Part shown: piece by piece, positions 15,506 through 21,726 of the stretch
How positions within the stretch are numbered: position 1 is the first letter of the stretch
Layout: the number at the start of each line of letters is the position of its first letter
DNA from: Bacteroidota bacterium
GTDB taxonomy: Bacteria > Bacteroidota > Bacteroidia > Chitinophagales > Chitinophagaceae
Length of the DNA stretch: 64,000 nt
NCBI GenBank assembly: GCA_018267915.1
Contig: JAFDXN010000014.1
Span: 1 to 64,000, forward strand
Reading direction: 5' to 3'
Made by a program: the position numbers and the translations under genes
Notes under the pieces: generated by a model
Databases searched by the model: none
What the model was told of the DNA's origin: nothing
What the model saw: the letters and a program-made list of their open reading frames with translations, nothing else

Positions 15506-16636
15506 CTAAACGAGGTCCTTTAGCTTTTCGATAACCGTATCGATCTCCTCTTTTGTATTGTGTCTGCTGAATGAGAAGCGTATGGGCACTATGCTATCCG
15601 AAGTGCCGTTGCAGAGCGCCTTGATGACGTGGCTGGTGCTGTTGGCTCCGCTGGTGCAGGCGCTGCCGCCGCTCACGCATACACCCGCCATGTCGAGATT
15701 GAAGAGGAGCATCTCCGACTTGTCGGTCTTTGGGAATGAGACGTTGAGCACGGTATAAAGACTGCTGCCGTTGGTGTCGCCATTGAAGCTGATGCCGGGG
15801 AATTCCTGTTGCAACTTTTCAGCCATGTAGGTCTTCAGTCCTTTGATATAGGCACTGTCCTGCTCGTAACGTTCCGTTGCTTTCTCCAGGGCTTTTGCGA
15901 AGCCTACGATGCCGTAGAGGTTCTCAGTGCCGGCGCGCATATTGCGCTCCTGCGAACCGCCGTTGATGTACGGCTTGATCTGTATGTTCTCGTTGACATA
16001 TAGTATGCCAACTCCTTTAGGACCATGGAACTTGTGACCTGCGGCGCTGATGAAATGTACATGCAGGTTCTTCAAGTCAATCGGGTAATGGCCTACTGTC
16101 TGCACGGTATCGCTATGAAAGATCGCATCGTACTTCTTGCAGAGCTCACCAACCGCTTTTATCTTCAGCAGGTTGCCAACTTCGTTATTGGCGTGCATGA
16201 GGGTTACGAGTGTCTTCTCGTTATTAGCCAGCAGTTGCTCCAGGTCCTGCAGATCGATGTGGCCGTCTTTTGTGAGCTTTACGAAGCTCAACTTCGCCCT
16301 ACCCGACTTTTCCATGTATTCTACAGTATGCAGCGTAGCGTGGTGCTCGATGGGAGAGGTGATGATGTGCTTGCAGCCGAGGTCGTTAATGGCGGCGTGG
16401 ATGGCGGTGTTGCTACTCTCCGTGCCACCCGATGTGAAGAATATCTCACCAGGGTTTGCATTGAGTATGCGGGCCACCGATTTGCGCGCCTGCTCTATGG
16501 CCATCTTGGTCTCGCGACCATAAGAATAGATAGATGAGGGGTTGCCGAATTTCTCTGTCAGGTAGGGCATCATTGCCTCCAGGACTTCGGGATCGAGCGC
16601 TGTGGTAGCTGCATTGTCAAAGTAGATACGGGACAT
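15506..16636 (-). CDS. Cysteine desulfurase (NifS/IscS family)
   Basis: About 376 residues from ATG 16636 (MSRIYFDNAATT); the longer frame would begin inside the promoter. Class V aminotransferase fold: DNAATT at the N-terminus, a PLP-pocket HHA (EHHATLHTVE), the SAAGHKFHGPKG lysine that forms the PLP Schiff base, and the persulfide-carrying cysteine in GGSACTSGAN. Removes sulfur from L-cysteine for iron-sulfur clusters and thiolated tRNA. The loop around the catalytic cysteine is of IscS/NifS (class I) type. No isc or suf genes adjoin. Confidence 0.92.
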   Translation of the reverse strand: MSRIYFDNAATTALDPEVLEAMMPYLTEKFGNPSSIYSYGRETKMAIEQARKSVARILNANPGEIFFTSGGTESSNTAIHAAINDLGCKHIITSPIEHHATLHTVEYMEKSGRAKLSFVKLTKDGHIDLQDLEQLLANNEKTLVTLMHANNEVGNLLKIKAVGELCKKYDAIFHSDTVQTVGHYPIDLKNLHVHFISAAGHKFHGPKGVGILYVNENIQIKPYINGGSQERNMRAGTENLYGIVGFAKALEKATERYEQDSAYIKGLKTYMAEKLQQEFPGISFNGDTNGSSLYTVLNVSFPKTDKSEMLLFNLDMAGVCVSGGSACTSGANSTSHVIKALCNGTSDSIVPIRFSFSRHNTKEEIDTVIEKLKDLV

Positions 16637-16663
16637 GTTAAGAACCTGTATTTTAATTTTTTG

Positions 16664-16671
16664 CAAAGTTA
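16664..16671 (-). promoter_or_regulatory. -7 promoter element TAACTTTG of the cysteine desulfurase gene
   Basis: Reverse-strand TAnnTTTG match 27 nt upstream of the ATG at 16636. It overlaps the first codon of the longest ORF and therefore supports the shorter start. Confidence 0.6.
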
Positions 16672-16699
16672 CGAAAAGCTATGGGAGAATAGCTGGTAA

Positions 16700-16986
16700 A
16701 CATAGCAATTTGCAATCATTCCCTGTTTTCTTCCAGGAAGAGCTATTTCCGGTTTTTGGGTGGTCAGCTTTATAAGAGCTTGATTAATAGGGCACATGTG
16801 TAATTGAGTTATTTCTCCTTATTTCCTAAGTTGGCTGAACCGGACTTAAGGGATCTTAGAATTGGCCTAGGTTTCGGTAAAAGGATTTACAGCATTCAAA
16901 GAACTTCAATGTTGGCTAAAAATCAGCCAACTACGCAAGTTACGACAGCAGGCCAAGGCCTTCCAAATTTATTTTTGCAAATTGAA
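16700..16986. repeat. Intergenic region with degenerate repeated motifs
   Basis: No credible gene. It holds CTATTTCCGG, TTATTTCTCCTTATTTCCT (16806-16826), a hairpin GTTGGCT (16911-16917) with AGCCAAC (16925-16931), and CCAAATTTATTTTTG followed by ATTGAATC (16964-16987). The TTATTTCC group and the final AT-rich motif occur in the same order at 10278-10537. Confidence 0.45.
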
Positions 16987-17226
16987 TCAGGCTGTGATTT
17001 TACTCTCAAGATAAAGATTGTCAGGCGACATATCTATTTCGTCTCCCCATGAAACGAAGCCAAAAACAGCATGGGCTTTCCTGAACAAATCGTAGTTTTT
17101 CAATGGGCTATAAACGGGATATTCGAGGTAGGGTTTCATAGAAAACAAACCGCGCTCTCCATTGTCAAATGTGAGTTCAAGTATATAGTCGTCCATTGCA
17201 TTTACCGAGACTACCCTGGGATTCAT
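16987..17226 (-). CDS. DUF2442 domain protein
   Basis: 79 residues, the whole of which fits the DUF2442 pattern: an N-terminal DDYILELTFDNGERGLFSMKPYLE strand-turn-strand and a C-terminal GDEIDMSPDNLYLES. Sits 6 nt downstream of the DUF4160 gene on the same strand, so one operon. DUF2442-DUF4160 neighbours are a recurring pair in bacteria and are widely suspected to be toxin-antitoxin-like, without established biochemistry; I infer only that they work together. Confidence 0.85.
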   Translation of the reverse strand: MNPRVVSVNAMDDYILELTFDNGERGLFSMKPYLEYPVYSPLKNYDLFRKAHAVFGFVSWGDEIDMSPDNLYLESKITA

Positions 17227-17232
17227 ATCTCT

Positions 17233-17508
17233 TTATTTAAGTGGCTCTATTTTAAAAACGGTTTGTCCGGCAATAGCTAGTTGCCAGTCTGCCATTAACT
17301 CTTCTTTTCTTAGCTCTATCCATGCCAATACTAACCTCTCTTTCGCAGTAGGCAATGACCCCTCAAGCAGATTGCCTTCCGGAATGCTATACACTGCTGA
17401 TTTGTCATTATACATCACATGGATATGCGGGAGTTTGTGTTGTTTATTATCCAGGTAATGACCAAGCCCTGAAAGAACGATATTACAGGCATAAGAATAT
17501 TTGTGCAA
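17233..17508 (-). CDS. DUF4160 domain protein
   Basis: About 91 residues; the family core is KLPHIHVMYNDKSAVYSIPEGNLLEGSLP followed by a helix LVLAWIELRKEELMADW. The histidine pair in LPHIHV is the conserved family feature. The only available start is a TTG at 17508 that overlaps a TATTTTTG element (17506-17513), so the true start may be a non-ATG codon further in; no in-frame ATG precedes the core. Sits directly upstream of the DUF2442 gene. The 5' side is repeat-rich accessory DNA, suggesting acquisition or rearrangement. Confidence 0.72.
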   Translation of the reverse strand: MHKYSYACNIVLSGLGHYLDNKQHKLPHIHVMYNDKSAVYSIPEGNLLEGSLPTAKERLVLAWIELRKEELMADWQLAIAGQTVFKIEPLK

Positions 17509-17513
17509 AAATA
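17506..17513 (-). promoter_or_regulatory. Possible -7 element TATTTTTG of the DUF4160-DUF2442 pair
   Basis: Reverse-strand TAnnTTTG match. It overlaps the TTG assigned as start of the DUF4160 frame, so one of the two readings must be wrong. Confidence 0.35.
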
Positions 17514-17544
17514 GACAATCTGCCCGAAAGTGGTTGATAACGCA

Positions 17545-17595
17545 CTACTCCTTCACAAACCTCCCTCTCCAGACACTGCCTTCATTGCTGGATTG
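17545..17595 (-). pseudogene. C-terminal remnant of a T9SS sorting-domain protein
   Basis: Read on the minus strand, 17595-17545 encodes QSSNEGSVWRGRFVKE and a stop. The last nine residues VWRGRFVKE are identical to the ends of the two NHL proteins at 18815 and 20301, and the DNA around the stop matches too. There is no reading frame upstream, so this is the tail of a third, deleted family member. Confidence 0.7.
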
Positions 17596-17599
17596 TGCG

Positions 17600-17750
17600 A
17601 TTTAACCGCAAAGGCGCGAAGACGCAAAGGGGATTTACCCTTGACCTTCCATAGCTGAGACAGTCCGTGGGACTAACCTGTTTGTAGCCCCCGATAAAGT
17701 CCGGGGTAAGGTAACCCAACAAGCCACGCAACCCCGTAGGGGTTGAGTAT
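17600..17750. repeat. Mixed dispersed repeats, including one copy of the 1-505 array palindrome
   Basis: Contains AACCGCAAAGGCGCGAAGAC (17604-17623), a purine-rich repeat type, and GCAACCCCGTAGGGGTTGA (17728-17746), the same palindrome that joins the 71-bp units at the start of the window. No gene seen. Confidence 0.6.
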
Positions 17751-17860
17751 TATCACCCCGTCCTGATCCGTTTAATGGAAGCGCATAATTTGATTGGATC
17801 AGTCCACCCCTCTTTCATGCAACGCTGCAAAGGCCACAAAAGAGGGGAGCAAAAAAAAAG
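17751..17860. repeat. Dispersed structured element, copy A
   Basis: Begins ATCACCCCG, has a first stem CTGATCC (17763-17769) with GGATCAG (17796-17802), a loop containing TTAATGGAA, then CCACCCCTCTTTC, ACGCTGCAAAGGCCACAAAA and AAAGAGGGGAGC, and ends with a run of nine A. The second stem is CCCCTCTTT with AAAGAGGGG. Copy B at 20168-20300 has the same order of parts; its first stem differs in sequence but still pairs. No gene. Confidence 0.75.
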
Positions 17861-17868
17861 TCCCTTTC

Positions 17869-17934
17869 ACTGGCGCGAGTCTACCGACGGGTAACTCGTG
17901 TCTAACCAAATCAGCCGGTTTGCAACCGGAATTC
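17869..17934 (+). repeat. REP element, left of the transposase
   Basis: Begins ACTGGCGCGAGTCTACCG and ends with the palindrome CCGGTTTGCAACCGG. CGAGT pairs with ACTCG around a short loop. Same orientation as the copy at 18553. Confidence 0.85.
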
Positions 17935-17952
17935 ATGGTACTAAGCTGATGT

Positions 17953-18510
17953 TTAAAGTATCAGGCGCGATATTGGCAGTAAGCCGGGCTTATCCAAATA
18001 ATAGTCAATAGCGCTGCTATACTTGTAATGTTGCGCCTCCCAAACAATGCCTGCACGCACGGGGTTTTCGTGGAGATAGGTGAGTTTTTGTTGGGTTTTT
18101 TCGGCATTGTCTAAGGCTACCGGATGGTAATCTTGCTGCCAGAACTGAAAATCTTTGTTGCTATTGTTGTTGCGCCCAGCATAGCCAAACATATTGAGCA
18201 TCCAGGTTCGGCGGCTTTCCTGTATGTTGTTTTCAATAGCTTCCAAAATTGTTTTTGAAGTGTGCTTCTTGAAGTCCCTCATTATGGCGCTGATAGCATA
18301 CCCATCCTTTGCACTGACAACGAGATGAATGTGATTGCTCATGATAACCCACGCATGTAGTAGTAAACCTTTCTCCTCTGTGCAATAAACGAGGCTTTCG
18401 CAGATAATGTCTTTGTAGAGGTCGCGGGTTAATGCATCGACCCACCCTATAACGGTGCTGGTGACGAAGTGGGGTAATTGATCGTCGTGAACTTTATAGC
18501 GTGATGACAT
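17953..18510 (-). CDS. REP-associated tyrosine transposase (RAYT, Y1 HUH family)
   Basis: About 185 residues from ATG 18510 (an upstream ATG at 18537 is possible). Related to IS200/IS605 TnpA. It has the metal-binding HUH motif in IMSNHIHLVVS (His69 and His71 counted from 18537), a following helix DFKKHTSKTILEAI, and the conserved YLHENPVRAGIV, whose tyrosine is the likely nucleophile (inferred by position). Flanked by three REP palindromes (17869, 18553 direct; 18703 inverted), the classical substrates of RAYT proteins. No second ORF such as TnpB. The gene appears intact. Confidence 0.92.
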   Translation of the reverse strand: MSSRYKVHDDQLPHFVTSTVIGWVDALTRDLYKDIICESLVYCTEEKGLLLHAWVIMSNHIHLVVSAKDGYAISAIMRDFKKHTSKTILEAIENNIQESRRTWMLNMFGYAGRNNNSNKDFQFWQQDYHPVALDNAEKTQQKLTYLHENPVRAGIVWEAQHYKYSSAIDYYLDKPGLLPISRLIL

Positions 18511-18552
18511 GATTGCTAAAATACGTTTTGATGCCAATAAAATAACTGGATA

Positions 18553-18613
18553 ACTGGCGCGAGTCTACCGAAGGGCGACTCGTGTCTTAAAAATCATTCC
18601 GGTTTGCAACCGG
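18553..18613 (+). repeat. REP element, right of the transposase, direct orientation
   Basis: ACTGGCGCGAGTCTACCGAAGG through CGACTCGTGTC to CCGGTTTGCAACCGG (18599-18613). Nearly identical to the left copy at both ends, variable in the middle. Confidence 0.85.
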
Positions 18614-18702
18614 CATTTGGAAAACCTCAGTAGAAATTATGGATCTTGCTTTATAGTATTGTTGAACTTAACCTTTGGTCGTCGGCCTCTTCGCTTTGAA
18701 TT

Positions 18703-18777
18703 CCGGTTGCAAACCGGCTAGATTGGTTTGACACGAGTCGGGCTGCGCTCGGGGCTTTGCGGCAGACTCGCGCCAGT
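18703..18777 (-). repeat. REP element, inverted copy
   Basis: Reverse complement of the other two: CCGGTTGCAAACCGG (18703-18717) at one end and GACTCGCGCCAGT (18765-18777) at the other, with a longer middle (TCGGGCTGCGCTCGGGG). Together with 18553-18613 it makes a head-to-head pair, as in E. coli BIMEs. Confidence 0.82.
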
Positions 18778-18814
18778 GGGGGCAGCCATTTATCCTGCCG
18801 TGATTGTCCCCGCT

Positions 18815-20146
18815 TTACTCCTTCACAAACCGCCCCCTCCATACCTCCCCATGCTCATCCCTTACCACCACAAAATACACCCCCACACTCAGCCCACCCG
18901 TCTGCACGGTCTGCTTCATCCCATTGCAGCTTTGCCACAGCACTCTTTGCCCCATAGCATTGATGATAGCCAGCTCTTTGATATTGCTGCCTGCTGTTAT
19001 GGTGAGTTCGTTTTGGATGGGGTTGGGGGAGAGTTCAATTTTGCTTTTTGCAGGTGCGGAACTAATGAGTGTTGTGTTGTCCATACTGCAATCAGGATTG
19101 AAAGAGATCTTACGTATCCTGTTATTGTGTGCATCTGCAATAAATAGATTGCCACATGAGTCGGCTACTAATCCAGCCGGGTCTGAAACTTGTGCGGCGG
19201 TGGCTAAAATGCTGTCACCGTTATAACCCGTCATACCGGTGCCGGCAACAGTCGTTATTATACCATTCGTGTCGATCCTTCTTACAACGTTATTATTTCC
19301 TTCGGAAGTGTATATGTTCCCCCAACGATCCCTGCTCACTTTTTCAGAGTGTACCATGGCATTTACAGCCAGCCCCCCATCTCCTGAATAACCTCCTGTG
19401 CCGGTGCCAGCTACCGTATGTATTTTCCCGAGTGTATCAATCATTCGGAGTCTTGCGAACCCCTCTGCTATGTAAATGCTACCGGATTGATCACAATACA
19501 CGCCCATTGCTCCGTGTATCTCAGAAGTGTCGGCATCCCCTCCGTCGCCGTTATACCCTCCCGAGCCGGTGCCTGCAATAGTATGTATGATGCCTGTAGC
19601 ATCAATTTTACGCACCCTGTTATTTGCATGATCGGCGATGTAAATGTTGCCATATTTGTCCAAGCAAAGGTCTAGCGGATCGTATAATGATGCAGTGCCA
19701 GATGCAATTGAATCCCCGTTATAACCTGCGACCCCTGTACCTGCTATGGTGGTTATAATGCCGGAAGCAATATCAATTTTTCTAATCCTGTTGTTGATAG
19801 CATCGGCGATAAATAAATTGCCTGTGGAGTCCGTAGTTACAGCCTGCGGGCCATGAAGTTCGCACAAAGTTGCCGGACCATTATCGCCACTGAAGCCAGG
19901 TATTCCTGTGCCGGCAACGGTGCTTATGGTACCGCTGTGGTCAATTTTTCGAATAGTGTTCGCTGAGACAAAATAATAGTTGCCATGACGATCGAACGCG
20001 CCGCCTATGGGAGTGCTTATATTGGCCAATGTAGCCTGTTCCCCGTCACCAGTATTCCCCGCGGTTCCATTCCCAGCGATAGTCGTAATAATCTGCCCCC
20101 TCAAAACGCAAGGCAACAATAGGAATATAAGTAACAGCTTTTTCAT
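18815..20146 (-). CDS. NHL-repeat beta-propeller protein secreted by T9SS (paralogue 1)
   Basis: About 443 residues from ATG 20146. Signal peptide MKKLLLIFLLLPCVLRGQ, then about six NHL repeats (residues 20-340) with recurring GNxxIADxxNNRIRKI and TIAGTGxxGYNGDxxxA motifs, then a linker and a T9SS type A sorting domain (LSPNPIQNELTI, GVYFVVVRDEHGEVWRGRFVKE). Probably exported and surface-anchored or released. Very similar to the neighbour at 20301; the signal peptides and the last 80 residues are almost identical. A longer frame to 20173 crosses a TATATTTG element. Confidence 0.9.
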   Translation of the reverse strand: MKKLLLIFLLLPCVLRGQIITTIAGNGTAGNTGDGEQATLANISTPIGGAFDRHGNYYFVSANTIRKIDHSGTISTVAGTGIPGFSGDNGPATLCELHGPQAVTTDSTGNLFIADAINNRIRKIDIASGIITTIAGTGVAGYNGDSIASGTASLYDPLDLCLDKYGNIYIADHANNRVRKIDATGIIHTIAGTGSGGYNGDGGDADTSEIHGAMGVYCDQSGSIYIAEGFARLRMIDTLGKIHTVAGTGTGGYSGDGGLAVNAMVHSEKVSRDRWGNIYTSEGNNNVVRRIDTNGIITTVAGTGMTGYNGDSILATAAQVSDPAGLVADSCGNLFIADAHNNRIRKISFNPDCSMDNTTLISSAPAKSKIELSPNPIQNELTITAGSNIKELAIINAMGQRVLWQSCNGMKQTVQTGGLSVGVYFVVVRDEHGEVWRGRFVKE

Positions 20147-20152
20147 AATATT

Positions 20153-20160
20153 CAAATATA
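20153..20160 (-). promoter_or_regulatory. -7 promoter element TATATTTG of NHL paralogue 1
   Basis: Reverse-strand TAnnTTTG match, 7 nt upstream of the ATG at 20146; the same arrangement precedes paralogue 2. Confidence 0.55.
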
Positions 20161-20167
20161 CAAATTT

Positions 20168-20300
20168 AATCACCCCGGCCTGCTTCGTTCAATGGAAACA
20201 TTTCTTTTGTCTGAAGCAGGCCACCCCTCTTTCCTGCCACGCTGCAAAGGCCACAAAACCCGCCTGACCGGACGGGCAGGGAGGGGAGCTAAAAAAAAAG
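20168..20300. repeat. Dispersed structured element, copy B
   Basis: Starts AATCACCCCGG, first stem GGCCTGCTTC (20177-20186) with GAAGCAGGCC (20213-20222) around a loop holding TTCAATGGAA, then CCACCCCTCTTTC, ACGCTGCAAAGGCCACAAAA, an extra segment with CCCG(20259)/CGGG, GAGGGGAGC and nine A. Matches copy A (17751-17860) part by part. It fills the space between the two NHL genes. Confidence 0.75.
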
Positions 20301-21647
20301 CTACTCCTTTACAAACCTCCCCCTCCATACCTCTCCACGCTCATCCCTCAGCACCACAAAATATACCCCCGCACTCAGCCCGCCTGTCTGCACGGTCTGC
20401 TTCATCCCATTGCCTTTTTGCGACAGCACCCTTTGCCCCATGGTATTGATGATAGCCAGCTCTTTGATATTGCTGCCTGCCGTTATGGTGAGTTCGTTTT
20501 GGGTGGGGTTGGGGGAGAGCATTATTGCATTTTCTTGTTCACTAATCATCGTTACACCGAGTGCGCAGTTTGGATTAAATATCACCTTCCTAACGCGGTA
20601 GTTGGCATTGTCCGCTATATACAAGTTGCCACAATTGTCCAATGCTATTCCTCTCGGACTATTCAATTCAGAGGTATCGGCAAGCCCACCATCGCCATTG
20701 TATCCCCCTATTCCGTTTCCGGTTACTGTATGGATAACATCATTTGAATCAACATACCGAATCCTATTGTTCCCCTGATCAGTGATATAGTAACCATATG
20801 CACCCACCACGACATCAACTGCCGGTGAAAATTTTGCAGATAATGCCGACCCTCCATCGCCCGCAAATCCAAAGGTGTCGTTTCCTCCTGCAATGGTACT
20901 TATGATGTGGGTTCCTTGGTCAATGCCAGTACTTAGGTCTATCTTTCTGATTCTGTTTGATTCAGCGATCAGCAAGTTGCCTTGGTGGTCAAGGGTTAGT
21001 CCTTGTGGAGTGTAAATACCTGCAGAAACTGCTGGCCCGCCATCTCCGCTGTCAACCAAGGCACCATTGCCGCCAATAGTAACAATAATGCCGTTAGGAC
21101 TGATTTTCCTTATTCTTCGGTTGCCGTAATCGGAAATGTAAAGATTATTTGCAGTGTCAAATATTAAGCCATTCGGGCTATAAAGAGATGCCGTAGTTGC
21201 CTGAATGTTGTCTCCATTATATCCGCCGTTACCGTCACCGGCAATAGTTGTAATAATGCCTGTTCCGGCATCGACTTTTCTTATTCGGTTGTTGTAAAAG
21301 TCGGATATAAATACATTGCCAGACGTGTCTATGGCGAGGTGACCTATACCGTGAAACGCTGCCAATGTTGCAGGCCCATTATCACCGCTAAACCCTTGAG
21401 TGCCGTTTCCAGCTATTGTTGTTATAATGCCGTCAACGGATACTTTTCTAACGGTATTGTTCCACTCAGCTACATAGAGATTGCCATGACGATCAACGGC
21501 TAAAGCTCCCGTAAAGCCAACTGACGCGTTGACGGCTTGCTGACCATCGCCCGAATAGCCTGCAGCCCCATTCCCTGCATAGGTGCTTATCACCTGCCCC
21601 CTCAAAACACAAGGCAACAATAGGAATATAAGTAGTAATCGTTTCAT
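20301..21647 (-). CDS. NHL-repeat beta-propeller protein secreted by T9SS (paralogue 2)
   Basis: About 448 residues from ATG 21647 (MKRLLLIFLLLPCVLRGQ). Same architecture as paralogue 1: signal peptide, six NHL repeats with NNRIRKV and TIAGNG motifs (about 20-345), and a T9SS type A sorting domain ending VLRDERGEVWRGRFVKE. The C-terminal 80 codons are far more alike between the paralogues than the propeller parts, which suggests either gene conversion or stronger constraint. Both genes point the same way with only the structured element between them. Confidence 0.9.
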   Translation of the reverse strand: MKRLLLIFLLLPCVLRGQVISTYAGNGAAGYSGDGQQAVNASVGFTGALAVDRHGNLYVAEWNNTVRKVSVDGIITTIAGNGTQGFSGDNGPATLAAFHGIGHLAIDTSGNVFISDFYNNRIRKVDAGTGIITTIAGDGNGGYNGDNIQATTASLYSPNGLIFDTANNLYISDYGNRRIRKISPNGIIVTIGGNGALVDSGDGGPAVSAGIYTPQGLTLDHQGNLLIAESNRIRKIDLSTGIDQGTHIISTIAGGNDTFGFAGDGGSALSAKFSPAVDVVVGAYGYYITDQGNNRIRYVDSNDVIHTVTGNGIGGYNGDGGLADTSELNSPRGIALDNCGNLYIADNANYRVRKVIFNPNCALGVTMISEQENAIMLSPNPTQNELTITAGSNIKELAIINTMGQRVLSQKGNGMKQTVQTGGLSAGVYFVVLRDERGEVWRGRFVKE

Positions 21648-21653
21648 GATGTT

Positions 21654-21661
21654 CAAATATA
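21654..21661 (-). promoter_or_regulatory. -7 promoter element TATATTTG of NHL paralogue 2
   Basis: Reverse-strand TAnnTTTG match 7 nt upstream of the ATG at 21647. Confidence 0.55.
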
Positions 21662-21674
21662 CAAATTCATATTA

Positions 21675-21699
21675 TAAAAAATCCCGCCTTCCGGCGGGA
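21675..21699 (-). terminator. Terminator after dnaB
   Basis: On the minus strand, hairpin TCCCGCC-GGAA-GGCGGGA (21699-21682) followed by a U-run (21681-21675), 28 nt past the dnaB stop. Confidence 0.8.
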
Positions 21700-21726
21700 C
21701 CTTATATGATAGTTAGCAAGTCTTTT

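Noticed and set aside
16911..16931. Terminator from the GTTGGCT hairpin
   Set aside because: No T-run follows on either strand and no gene ends nearby in the right direction.
16804..17052. 82-residue plus-strand ORF
   Set aside because: Overlaps the DUF2442 gene on the other strand and the repeat motifs; no recognizable features.
17869..18777. Complete insertion sequence with terminal inverted repeats and target duplication
   Set aside because: The flanking repeats are REP palindromes in direct and inverted order with unequal spacing; no target-site duplication is visible, which fits RAYT biology better than a DDE-type insertion sequence.
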